Of a stretch of DNA of 60,000 nucleotides, positions 20,601 through 30,040 are shown in pieces. The stretch covers positions 99,309,897 to 99,369,896 of the forward strand of contig NC_081407.1 in NCBI RefSeq assembly GCF_030272615.1, read 5' to 3'. Position numbers and translations under genes: made by a program. The stretch's first letter is position 1. Every line of letters begins with the position of its first letter. The DNA is from Cryptomeria japonica. Its lineage: Eukaryota; Streptophyta; Pinopsida; Cupressales; Cupressaceae. The notes beneath the pieces are model-generated. The model was not told where the DNA came from. It saw only the letters and a list, made by a program, of their open reading frames with translations, and ran no database searches.

Positions 20601-23469
20601 GGAAAATCTAACCTCTGAGTCTGGTCAGGCTCCATATAACAACACAACTTAGAAATCTTGGTAATTGGTATTTAGATTTAGTATTTCAAATTTCCTATAG
20701 TCTCATTTGAAAATGTAATTCTTATACTGTATGTATATGTATAATTATAGTTATACATATACATATTTTCAAAACTAGTTTTTCAAGTACTATATGTATA
20801 TGTATAACTATATCAGCACCAACACCCCGCTGTCCCCTGCCGCTGTTCCCCTGCCTTCCCCAAACTTAGGCACTTGGTCCACCCGTCCCAGAAACACGTC
20901 CCCCCGTCCCCAACGCCCATGGAACACTGGTTTATATTAATCAATTCATAAATAGTATTATATGTAAATATCATTTAATCTTAATGGTATAACATTCATT
21001 TGTAAACTAAGTTGTCTAAGGCCGATTAGGCCAATTAGACAACTTAGTTTACACTGTCAGATCAGTAATCTTCAACATTGAGTATCATGGTGAACATATA
21101 TACAACTGCCTTGGTTAATGCATCTATCGAGTGTGTTTGCATTGAAGGCGTTTGTACCCTCGAAGGTGGTTTATCTATTATTTTGAGATCTGTCATTTTT
21201 TTTGGTAGCTTTATATGTATATCATCTGGCTGATTTGCTGATCCCCTGAAATTATCAAGCTTAATGGAATATATCATCTGGCTGATTTGCTTTTTATGTA
21301 TCTGTTGGATTAAGTGAACTTTAACAGAACACGTTAACTCTTGCCATTTTTACAAATATTAAGATTTCAACTGGCAAATAATAAAGGTATTGTTTGTAAT
21401 ATTTTTAGGGAGATATCCTTGAAGATCCAGCTAATGAGCCACAGAGTGACATGTTTCTGATGACAGTGGGCCCAGAGAAAGCACCAAATGTAGCAGAGTG
21501 AGTTTCTACGTACTATCTTTTGAGATGATATTTTATTTCTAAATACTTCAGGCATTTTAAGTTCTATGCAGATAACGATTTAGATATTCTGCAAAGTGCA
21601 AGCAATAATTTATGAAAATAATGAGTTGAACAAGTTTATGTTGTTCGAATCTTGAAATGGAATTGTAGAAATTTGCAAGAAAGGAAATTTAAATGATTCG
21701 TTTCACATCTCTTTCTGTCAAGGGTAACTGGGAACGTTACTGGGCCGAGACTGGTTTTGGAAGGAACAAGACCCAGTCTTGGATGTGGTAATGCATTTGT
21801 AGATGTCCTACAACTTATGTGCCACTTTATTTTGGTGCGGTGTTTTGGACTTTGGGGGTCATTCTTCTGATTTTCGAATTTTCTTTACCGTTGTATCACA
21901 CAACCTTTTGGACAAAGAAATGTCTCAATTTAAATCAGAATAACAAACACAAGAACTATAAATTTGAATGTAACAACATAGACATATTTACTAACCTTAC
22001 TTTGAAGGTGAAAATTTATACGATTTCTTAAATTGTTCAAAGCCATACAAATTGATAATGGTGGAGGTTGCAAGTTGTATTCTAAAGTCATAAACATATC
22101 ACTCTACAAAAGCATAAATAAAATAATAAATATATTCATCCTCTTCCAATATTTGCCCCCTCCTTGCTAGATTGCACCATTACTAGGCTCTATGCCTGTA
22201 GACTCTTTAACCTCTGACAGAACATCTTTAATGCCCTTAGGATCATAAATTTACATCTTCTTGAACTTAATTCAAATCCTACAGGGAATTCGGAAGGAGC
22301 GTAATTTTTGTTGTCAACAAGTATCAAGTTTTTACTTTTTTTTTGCAATTTGAAAGGAAAAGAATTTTATTTTCACCAGACGGGTTAAGGTACACTGTAG
22401 TTTCATTCACAAGGGCATGTGCTAATTACATTAAAAAAAATCAAATATAGTTTATTGATTTAAAATTATATGAAAATACTCATATAAATGACTTTTGGCC
22501 ATTTCTATGGTTGGGAGCATCACCGAATTGTATTAACCATGTCAAGATAGCCCTAAAAGTCCCAGTTCCTTCTGTTGAATTTTTTTAATCAAATTTACCT
22601 TTGTACTAACATGTTCTCTCGCTTTTTAGGTACAGGATTTGTTTTCTTATTATTTCTACTTAGATGAATTATTTTGATGCGATTATTCATCTCATTTTAA
22701 ACAAAGAAGCCTTTGTTGCAGTTTGGTTTATGATTAGCAAGATTTACATGTTAGTATAACTATTTTTAAAGCTTTAAGCCACTCTCTGCATCTTTGGAAG
22801 ACTTAACAGTATTGTTTTAAACAACTCTTTTTGAAACATTTTTTTCTAAAGCTTCACTTAATTATTGGAAAAAAATTATCTAATATTGTCTGTAATAAAA
22901 TTTGATGTCGCAGATATGTCAAGATAGGCATAAGATCTGGAACACCAGTTTCCCTGAATGGAAAAGAACTTTCTCCTGCAAATTTATTAGCAGAATTGAA
23001 TACAATTGGGGGAAGACATGGTATAGGACGTGTTGACATGGTGGAGAACAGGTTGGTTGGCATGAAGAGCCGGGGTGTGTATGAAACTCCCGGAGGCACA
23101 ATTCTTAATGCAGCTGTACGGGAATTAGAATCCCTTACACTTGATAGAGAAATGATGCAGGTTAAAGATACCCTGGCTCTCAAATATGCAGAGCTGGTTT
23201 ATGCAGGTAGATGGTTTGATCCATTAAAATACTCAATGGATGCATTCATGGAAAAGATCACAGAGACAACTACTGGAACTGTAGTATTGAAGCTTTACAA
23301 GGGTTCTTTGTCTATTGCAAGTCGAACTAGTCCATACAGTTTATATCGTCAAGATATATCCTCTTTTGAGGAGGGTAGCGGAATTTACAACCAAGCAGAT
23401 GCTGCTGGTTTCATTCGTCTCTATGGCCTTCCAATAAGAGTTCGAGCTATGCAACAAAATGGAATATAA
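5637..23469 (+). CDS. Argininosuccinate synthase, plastid-type (5' end not located)
   Basis: The enzyme joins citrulline and aspartate with ATP to give argininosuccinate, the penultimate step of arginine synthesis, in plants in the plastid. The visible exons are 5637-5692, 5826-5907, 7116-7254, 8867-8915, 10557-10739, 12186-12260, 12343-12528, 21409-21497 and 22914-23469. All junctions are GT-AG and in frame, giving 471 residues and a TAA stop at 23467-23469; angiosperm homologues have about 490. Seen: the nucleotide-binding loop AYSGGLDTS (about residues 78-86), [61 protein letters not shown] and the end GLPIRVRAM. The first two exons are Ser-rich and unconserved, as expected for a transit peptide. 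The ATG exon is missing from this model; a candidate is at 4364. Intron 7 is inflated to 8880 bp by a retrotransposon. No internal stop or frameshift is seen. Confidence 0.95.
5908..7115 (+). other. Introns 2 to 4 of the synthase gene (largest gaps)
   Basis: Intron 2 (5908-7115), intron 3 (7255-8866) and intron 4 (8916-10556) are T-rich, with branch and polypyrimidine character before the acceptors. The short reading frames at 6070-6303, 6565-6840, 7289-7639 and 10195-10467 lie wholly inside them and match no known domain that I recognise, so they are treated as chance. Intron 8 (21498-22913) likewise holds nothing recognised. Confidence 0.6.
11035..11206. repeat. 86-bp tandem duplication in intron 5
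   Basis: TTTGGTCTT...CATTTGTCTT...GATGGTCTTGCTTTTAATG...GATGGGTCAACT occurs twice head to tail, starting at 11035 and 11121, with a few substitutions. It lies in the intron 10740-12185 of the synthase gene and affects no coding sequence. Confidence 0.85.
12641..13443 (-). repeat. 3' LTR of the intronic retrotransposon
   Basis: This 803-bp LTR begins on the plus strand with TGTTAAATTT and ends CTAAAAACA. It matches 19859-21077 over its length, for example at GATCAGATTATAATTTC and AGACAACTTAGTTTACACTG. It carries a local duplication (AGATATGTAGTATAATATCC twice, at about 12952 and 13000) that the other LTR lacks. The difference in indels between the LTRs argues that the insertion is not very recent. 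Confidence 0.88.
13444..13681. repeat. Short tandem motif beside the 3' LTR
   Basis: The motif CACCTCACATGATATCCACCATTATGG recurs about four times between 13530 and 13676 with variants. The last copy is cut after ATTATGG near 13676, which marks the outer edge of the nested LTR. The left end (13444-13452) is the polypurine tract of the host element on the minus strand. Confidence 0.6.
13682..15239 (-). mobile_element. Nested LTR of the TGTAGACACC family
   Basis: On the minus strand the LTR starts at 15239 with TGTAGACACCTAAAAATG, the same start as the solo LTR at 2320. It is preceded by a polypurine tract AAAGAGGGGCAAA, so this is the 3' LTR of a minus-strand element. Its other end is placed at TGTACA near 13682, by analogy with the GTACA end of the solo LTR and by the interruption of the flanking tandem motif; this edge is less certain. 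No matching 5' LTR was found between 15240 and 19858, so the nested element is incomplete or was merged with its host. Confidence 0.7.
14640..15110. repeat. AT-rich tandem repeat inside the nested LTR
   Basis: The block GATTAGAGAT...GAAAATAGAAATAATTTATTT...GGGGAATTAACCACAATTAATT occurs three times, at 14681, 14791 and 14951. The spacing is 110 and then 160 bp because the second unit has an extra segment. This expansion explains why this LTR is longer than the 1186-bp solo copy. Confidence 0.8.
15240..18006 (-). other. Non-coding interior of the nested element
   Basis: The sequence is T-rich on the plus strand and lacks a convincing reading frame. It begins at the polypurine tract (15240-15252). 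It holds a direct duplication with a period of 334 bp (CAGATGTTTGA.TGGATAGTCGTATTCTT at 15977 and 16311) and a run of GATTTTT/AGGACTTTATATG phrases at 16550-16690. No pol domains were recognised. Confidence 0.55.
15976..16560. repeat. 334-bp tandem duplication
   Basis: Two head-to-tail units share GATAGTCGTATTCTT, CTAGGGTATTTGTTTCTCAC and TTATTGCAAGTTTTTTGATT. The second unit also shares the run of ATGTTTTTGG phrases. Confidence 0.8.
18007..19084 (-). pseudogene. Asn/Gln-rich repeat reading frame in the retroelement
   Basis: A minus-strand frame opens at 19084 and runs 251 codons to a TAA at about 18329. It then continues in frame, open, to about 18007. The N-terminal 100 residues are tandem 16-residue units such as [16 protein letters not shown], encoded by a 48-bp DNA repeat (clear at 18910-19005). 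The rest is rich in Ser, Pro, Gln and acidic residues with no zinc knuckle, protease or polymerase motif. A second overlapping open frame in the same DNA is a by-product of the repeat. It lies in the interior of a retroelement and may be a divergent gag or an extra reading frame. Function unknown. Confidence 0.5.
19366..19560. repeat. Array of CCGATATTAATCGG palindromes
   Basis: The 14-bp palindrome CCGATATTAATCGG, or a close variant, occurs at about 19369, 19434, 19485, 19509 and 19548. It alternates with GTGATCACCGTTTAATATAT. It sits in the untranslated leader of the intronic retrotransposon (minus-strand sense), between its primer site and its first reading frame. Confidence 0.8.
19672..19738. 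repeat. 30-bp hairpin in the retrotransposon leader
   Basis: The arms are 19672-19701 and 19709-19738 with a 7-base loop. About 27 of 30 positions pair, and the inner 18 (GATGATTGAATGAGAGAT, with one mismatch just outside) pair almost perfectly. It lies about 100 bp from the primer site, in the region expected to be the packaged leader RNA. Confidence 0.75.
19841..19858 (-). other. Primer binding site, initiator tRNA-Met type
   Basis: On the minus strand TGGTATCAGAGCAGGTAC directly follows the CA end of the LTR. It is the classical plant retrotransposon primer site complementary to the 3' end of initiator tRNA-Met. It fixes the orientation of the element. Confidence 0.92.
19859..21077 (-). 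repeat. 5' LTR of the intronic retrotransposon
   Basis: This LTR spans 1219 bp, of which 487 bp are a hAT-type element plus its target duplication; about 732 bp of LTR remain. It starts TGTTAAATTTGG and ends CTTCAACA on the plus strand and is followed by the TTGAG target duplication. Confidence 0.88.
20461..20939. mobile_element. Non-autonomous hAT-type element
   Basis: The ends are inverted: CAGTGTTCCA at 20461 and TGGAACACTG ending at 20939, with further similarity inward (GGGG/GTCCCC runs). It is flanked by a perfect 8-bp target duplication GTTTATAT (20453-20460 and 20940-20947). Comparison with the other LTR, which reads through CTGTTTATATTAATC without the insert, shows the empty site. 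An 8-bp duplication and C-A-G-T-G ends are typical of the hAT superfamily. The 479-bp element has GC-rich ends and an AT-rich, partly palindromic core (20720-20815) and encodes nothing. Confidence 0.92.
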
Positions 23470-24600
23470 TGTTAAAGAAGGATCTTTGCCATGCTATTTT
23501 GTACGTGGTGACGGGGGTGAAGGCTGTTCTGCCATATAAGATGCATACGTGTTCAGCTTGTTTTGCATATTTTGCATCATAGCATTCATATTAGTAGATG
23601 ACTGTCAAGCACACTGAGTAAAAGCTGAAAGGTGTATGATGAAATTATGTGATTATAATTCCGCAGTTCTTGTTACAGAAGTTTTGTATTGCAGTTCACT
23701 TTGAAAATTGATACTTTTACTTCACTCCTCCTGGCTAAGAGCATTGGAATCACACCATAGTTCAGCTGGTATTGTGTTTGGTTCACTTTTGGAGATATTA
23801 GTAATGCTACTAGCTACCAATGATAAGATTGTTGTAGTTCTAAAGTCAATCCATGCTGATCAATATTTTATAAGTAGTGGTTCACATCTCATAAGCATGC
23901 ATGCTCCATAGTGCTGGAACACCAGAACTTTCTAGGAGATGACACATACCAGTAATACTTTGGCTCAGGCCTGCTGAAGTATGGAGTTTCCTTCAAACAC
24001 GCTTGTTTAGCTTGCTATGTTATTCGGAAAACTTTCCCCAAGTATTTTGCCTTTTGAACTATTCATTTTTGGGGTTCCCTAGCTGATTCAGTTTCATGGA
24101 AGTGGTGTTTCCATAGGGCATCAAATAATTTGAGGTAATTTGGTTGGGTTACATTCAGTAGTTTTGAGTCGATCTCTATTTAACTATGAGAAAACATGTT
24201 GACAATAACACTTGACATTGCAGGCTATTATTCCTTCATTTAAACAGGTTGGAGTCCTATATACATAATGATAAATAAGAGTCAAAAGGAAGAAAGAGGA
24301 GTCCTAGATTAGTTTGTGAAAAGCATCCAGATTTCTTTGATAAGAAGTTGGAATGTATGGGAACAATCCTGCACTTGCTGAGTGGTAGAGTTTCTTAATA
24401 CAAATTATAAACTGATATGGGCGATGGATTGGACATATTGTTACACAAGAACCAGGATCCTCAATCGTTCCATTCCTCTTAACCCCTCAAAGACACTAAC
24501 CGGAAATGAGTATTTTTATAAGGCATAATTAGATGTTGTCACAAAATACATTTGTTCTGTAGAATGCGTTTTATGAAGAAAAAACTTACCTCACTGGAAC
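23470..24600 (+). other. 3' flank of the synthase gene
   Basis: This stretch presumably contains the 3' untranslated region. No clear AATAAA is seen close to the stop. AATAAT near 24125 is the nearest similar signal noticed. No other gene is recognised. Confidence 0.5.
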
Positions 24601-27600
24601 TTAGTCTTAACCTGTAACAATTATGTTAAAAATTCCTTGAAACAATTTGGTTCTATGCTAGCAAACATTGTGTCTGTATGGTAATATGCTTTGTAATATA
24701 TCATTTTTTTTCCCTTTGAATGCCATGAAAGGAAGGGCCGCCCAAATTCTACATTGAATGGAACAAGCTGGGGTGAAATTTGACAGCGTACAGCCGTGCA
24801 ATGAATTTCGTGATGGTAAATCATTTCGAGTGACAGTACTTCCATAAATACAAAATAATTGTTTTACATGAAACAATGGCAGATGAGTTTACAGAATAAT
24901 ATTTTGCTTAGTGTACAACAGCTTTGCAACAAAGCAATTTCTGTGCAGTGGACCACTTAAAAAAGATTAAAACATGACAAAGAAAATTTAATCAATAGGT
25001 TACTACTGTATTCAAAATCAAATAAAATTTATTAAAACTACCTGCAGTATTAATCGAATCGACGGCTTTTGGATAATGACTGTAATCAGTCCTAATTTTC
25101 TTGGAAGGCATAAAAACATCGGAAAAATCAAACAACTCTTACCGTATGCCAAATTGAGAACAATATGCCAGGTAATCATCGTGCCGTTTATAGAAACTGT
25201 ATCACGGCAGAGCAGACGCATGGATCATCGCACGACAATTGGTTGGAAAAAGTGGCGATTGAGGAAGAGTACTGCTGAAGAAAGAAAATTAGAGAAGGCA
25301 TTGGCACTGCACAGGGGCCTGTAACTTTATAGTCATTCCAATGGCTTATAAAGGCGTTCACTACCGGACAGTGTGAGGACTAGATTCGTCATTAATTAAA
25401 GGATGCCTTATCAGCATTGAATATTATGAGAGATATTAATTAATCAATTTTTTCCATTGGTATTGTCATGGGATCGACTTTTCCTGTAGTATTTAATATT
25501 CTATTTTTATTCTTGCAGGCGTCATCTATACGTCAAACTTCACTATTGCCGTTGGCACTATACTATTGCATTGATTTTTTCTAAACTTCCAATTAATCCG
25601 CCCAAATTAAACCAATAACATGCTATAATTTTCTGATAAAGATCAAGATCTGTTTTTGCTAGAGCGAGCATGAAAATTTCTTCATGAAAAAACAGTAAAA
25701 AACAAAATCTTATCTTGATTCTTACTGGTTCAATAGTTTGGAGTAATCTTATTCTAACCTTAACGAGAAAAGCATTTAGACATTTTTAATGTAAATGTCC
25801 ATTTCTGCACTATTTGTGCTTCTAACTGTAGACAAGCTGAAAATTTTGTTTAAACGGAATGACTAATCCACACCTGCGAAATTTACTTGTCTGGAAGAAT
25901 CTTTTCGGTGATAATACTTGCTTCCATACCTTCTCCTCTGCTTTATTTCACGGGATAAATTCAAAGAAAATGATAACAATTCTGTGTCGCGCTGGAAGCA
26001 ATTACCTTGCATAAACACCAAAATTCTTCTACAATTCACCCCCTTCGATCTTCTTGATTCGTCCAGATATGCCCTGGTATAAACATGCATTTGACGTCAT
26101 TAGGGGAGCTTTTACCTAAACAGGAAAAAGACTGCAAGGAATGGTGTACAATGAGTTCAAAACGTTACAAACCATGAGCGCATTTTATACGCTAGAAATT
26201 TGGTTTGTGACAATTTAACTGCTGGCCCTATTAAATCAGTATCTTGTTAAGATCAATGTACAAAACAAGAACGAACAATGAAAAAATAATTTATTTACGG
26301 AGCGATGAGGTTCAAAGACACCCTTATTTTCTTTACACCAATGGTTTCACTATACATTCCTTTCTACATTACAACAACGTTTTAGACGATGCTTTCCAAT
26401 TTCAGGTTGGGACCCCACACAAATTATCTTTGGATGTCTTCCACGTCAAGTTTTTTTAGTTGTAATTTATGTTTTATTTAATTATTATAATTTGTGATGT
26501 TAAATTTTGACATACATGATCATGACACGATGGCCCTTGTCTTTCACTTTAGAATGTCTGTGAAAAAAGAAGCAATTCAGTTTTTTTATTTTGTACTAAA
26601 ATCCTGAAGATCAAATATAAATATTATGTTCAAAATTGCAAGTATACCTCAAACCTTTTATTGAGGTCTAAGTAGAAAATAATTTTTTCTCTCACCTTCT
26701 AATATAATTTCATTCTATTTATGCTTGGAACACCTTGGAAATTAAAATATTTTTATATTTTGTAGTTTGATAATATTGTTTAGACAAGTTTTGTATACAA
26801 TATTGTAAATGTATTACGTATGGGTGATGCATTGAGATAATAGTTAAATAAGCATATGGTAGTTGGGCTTATTAGACAAATGCATTTAACAATTTTGGAT
26901 AATTGCAAAATGTATTCAATATTGTAAAAGTATTTAATGCTTGTGACACGTGGATCGACTTGGTTGAGAGAAAAAAGGGGCACCATGGAGATGGAGATGG
27001 TTGAGCAATAATTCTACTTTAGACATTAAGTAATGGTGACAGAAGGCTATGAAGATTTTAATTGATTTCATCTTGTTTCTTTCTTGCTAGGCTTGGGATG
27101 GAGTTATTCATAGCTTGTTGGTAATTGCTTGATCATCTTATACTTCTTCATTGTGACTGGCACTTGGCTTGATTGCGTCTTTAGATCTTGAGGAATATGG
27201 AGTAGAACGTTCGACTCTCATTTGTTTAATGGTTGGTCTCATGGAGAGAACAAAAAGAATTGATTGTTGTAGAAGGTCAGATCTTGCATGATTTCTCCAT
27301 GGTTGAGAGAGCTGATCTCTATGTTAAGGTTCTAAATGTAATGTTGTACAGTAACTATTTTGTTATTGGAAATACATGTTTTTTCATTGTTTTAGAGGCA
27401 AGGATTTTCTCAAAAGTTTTTTAAAAAATTTTTAATTATTTTTTTTTCAAAATATATTAGCTAGTTTCTTTTTTCTGTGATAATTTTCTCTTTCATCCTT
27501 GTAATGTGTGGTTTATGCTAGAATGTTAGGATTTATATAGGCTAGTGATTTCATTGTAACATTTTTTCTTAGGCTTAATGAAAAATTAATTTGTAATGCA

Positions 27601-27807
27601 CGGTTAAGGTTAGAAAATTGCCTTTATTTTCTTATGTTTGGTATCCATTTAGTATTATAATAAGTTAATGATTTAGGTATTGGCACTCGTATATTTCCTT
27701 CTTTTTGGTATTGATCTTGGTTTGGAGGATGGAGGAGAAGCCTTCCTTGGACAATGATATTAATCATTGTTCCTCGTATAATAGATTAGAAGAGGAACAC
27801 CATAGCA

Positions 27808-27832
27808 CATTTTGAGCTTTGTGCTCAAAATG
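27808..27832. repeat. Small perfect hairpin
   Basis: CATTTTGAGC, loop TTTGT, GCTCAAAATG: 10-bp perfect arms. It lies 26 bp before a longer perfect hairpin. Confidence 0.8.
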
Positions 27833-27857
27833 GACGATTTGCTTGATTGTGACATAA

Positions 27858-27913
27858 TAGGCCACTACATGACCAACTCCCTACATTGTTGGAGTTGGTC
27901 ATGTAGTGGCCTA
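27858..27913. repeat. Perfect 23-bp hairpin with 10-base loop
   Basis: The arms at 27858-27880 and 27891-27913 are exact reverse complements (core GGCCACTACATGACCAACTC), with the loop CTACATTGTT. Such a perfect short stem is too regular for chance. It could be a foldback insertion or a small-RNA precursor; no target duplication is obvious. Confidence 0.85.
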
Positions 27914-28529
27914 GAGCTTGTGTTAGCATTTTGAATGATTTATTGGCTACATGGAGGTTGTGAAATCAAATATTTTGTCTCTCATGTAGAGGCGCTACAA
28001 AGTTTGGTTATATGATGACCTAGAAGCATCCTATGCATGAGTTGAGTCTTTGGCACGACATGATTGCATCTGTGAGTTTTTAATAAGGATATCATGATGC
28101 CATGGGTAGCTCTAGAACAATATTAGTGGGATCTTTAGTAGTGATATGCATTTTCCAATTTGATAGATGTCATTTGGTATCTGGAATGTGTAATTGTAAT
28201 GTAGTGGACTCTAGATTACTAATTAGATTTTTGGCATGATATGATTGCTTTTGAGTAGATTCTTGATTGGACACATGATATTTTGATGTGAAGATGTGAA
28301 TCATTGAGCTAAGAGAGTTCTTGGAGTTTGCAATGATCATGTAGTTGGAGCATTGATTATGAGTTGGAGATAACTTACTAGTGTTGAATATAATAATTTG
28401 CGGAGTATCAACAATGTGATTTTTGTGCAATAAGGAGATTCACCATGATAGTGGTGGAGGAAAGTTACTAATATTTTGAGCATCTTAGTTATTTACTTTA
28501 AAACAACCATTCTTGAATAATTTTTTTTC

Positions 28530-30040
28530 TAATAAAATTTAAATATAATATCCTTGAAAGAAGAGATTAAGTTCGATAAGTATGGTAAGAGACAAGTAGT
28601 TGATTTATTTTCAAATACTGTTCGTGAAAAACTTGAAACAATTTTTCTTTGACATGCCATTATCATGCCCATATTTTCTCATATCATGATTGGTTAAAAA
28701 AGAACTTAAGTATGACCAAAATTAAACAACATTAAGTTTTGTTTGGGAGATGTACCATACTGTTCACTACTTATCTATATGACATGGCTCTATCGTGCAT
28801 AATGTACTAGGCAATACATTATATTTTTGTTTCTCTTCCCAATCACCTGCTTTTCAGTTACCCAACGTTATTGAAACAACACTCTGGTTACATGTTTTGA
28901 TAGGGGAAAAAGCAATCGAAGAGCAGGAGGATGTAGCCCTACTAGATAAAGAAATTGAGAGGCGTACTGGATTGAATTGTCTCAAATGCCTTTCCTCTCT
29001 TAGTATTCTTTAAAGTGTATTGGAGTGAACTTGTTGTCGCTATTAAAAGTTAGGGTCTTGATCTGCCCATGTTTCTGATTATCAACCAATGAACTTAACT
29101 TGACAAAGTTATTAAAACCATCAAACTTTTCTTAAGAGGATATAACCCACATTTTCCTTGAGATATTATTGACCAACAATAGAAATGCCTCACATTGAGG
29201 GTTGCTAATGATTTCTTGAATAACTCACACATATCTAAGTAAATGAGATCTAAATCCCCCTTTCCATGCCATCATGTGTTGGTAGAAAATGAGTTCTCTA
29301 TGTACTTGTACGCTAATTACTTACACAAATATCTTGCATCTCTTAGATATATAGTAATCTAGAAACCTACTACTTTTTCTTAGCTTGGCTAAAAGTAAAT
29401 AGTGAAGATTGAAATGTTCATATCTCTCATGCCACAAAATGCTTTTGTTGCCCCACAAGTTCAACCATTGTCCATACGCCACATTACTTGATGCTTGAGG
29501 AAATTTTTTGTCCTACTTGATGTTAGTTTGATACATCTTTCCAATTATTTATAGCAATGTTATGATATTTGTTAGCTGGTTGATAGACAATAATTTTTTT
29601 TATTTTGAACAAATTCCCATACTATGAATTTAATTGCATCAACATGAACAACCTTAACATACACGCCCCTTGCATTGGATGTGTTCTGCCATTACCCAAT
29701 GGAACAAAATATATAGAACTAGAATTAACCTATCTCTATGATATGCAAAGTGTCAAGATACACTATAATAAAAAATTAACTACATGTATTAATATTATCC
29801 CTTAAAGATTTGTAGAATCAATTGTCCCGTTAGCTTGGGAACTTGACTTACTATGGGATCTTTTTTTATATGCCAAAATTTATGACAATAATAAAACTTT
29901 GACATTTTTGTTTAGATTTTGAATCATAAGTCAAAGTTTTCTTTACTTTGTCCTAATATTGTGTGACAAGTACATTGGATTCAACCCTTTGCAACATATA
30001 ATAATTGAATTTTTCAAAGGTGAGGGATTGATAGGATAAC
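28530..30040 (-). pseudogene. Copia-type retrotransposon relic (gag end, pre-integrase, integrase)
   Basis: This is the second copy of the block at 1-600: 28530-28750 matches 1-240 and 29810-30030 matches 300-570. Between them it keeps 1.06 kb absent from the first copy. Read on the minus strand, 29540-29330 gives the GAG-pre-integrase signature LWHERYEHFNLHYLLLAKL. The stretch 29175-29040 gives an integrase-like piece (EKFDGFNNFVKLSSLVDNQK, then HGQIKTL). Many stops and shifts interrupt it, and the zinc knuckle is frameshifted. The pol order (gag, pre-integrase, integrase) fits Ty1/copia. Confidence 0.75.

Larger units (their letters stand above)
12641..21077 (-). mobile_element. LTR retrotransposon inserted in intron 7 (minus strand)
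   Basis: The element is bounded by direct repeats at 12641-13443 and 19859-21077 and by an exact 5-bp target duplication TTGAG (12636-12640 and 21078-21082). On the minus strand the LTR ends in CA at 19859. It is followed at once by TGGTATCAGAGCAGGTAC (19858-19841), the primer site matching initiator tRNA-Met, so the right repeat is the 5' LTR. A purine run (AAGAGGGAG, minus strand, 13452-13444) borders the 3' LTR at the left. The interior has no recognisable gag-pol. Instead it contains a foreign LTR (13682-15239), a T-rich stretch and an Asn/Gln-rich reading frame, so the element is non-autonomous or heavily rearranged. Copia or gypsy cannot be decided. Insertion opposite to the gene's orientation is common for tolerated intronic elements. 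Confidence 0.9.
24601..28528. other. Unassigned intergenic region
   Basis: No protein domain was recognised on either strand. The plus-strand frame at 25076-25324 and the minus-strand frames at 24621-24876 and 25863-26090 are short, have no recognisable motif and overlap each other. Splice-like signals exist on the minus strand near 25285 (acceptor) and 25147 (donor), but every frame between them contains a stop. The DNA is otherwise AT-rich, with two hairpins near 27800-27913. Confidence 0.45.

Noticed and set aside
22854-23183. Minus-strand frame of 109 codons
   Set aside because: It is antisense to the conserved last exon of argininosuccinate synthase.
25018-25324. Possible gene with a splice donor on the minus strand and an 82-codon frame on the plus strand
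   Set aside because: Every frame between the candidate acceptor and donor contains a stop, and the plus-strand frame has no recognisable domain.
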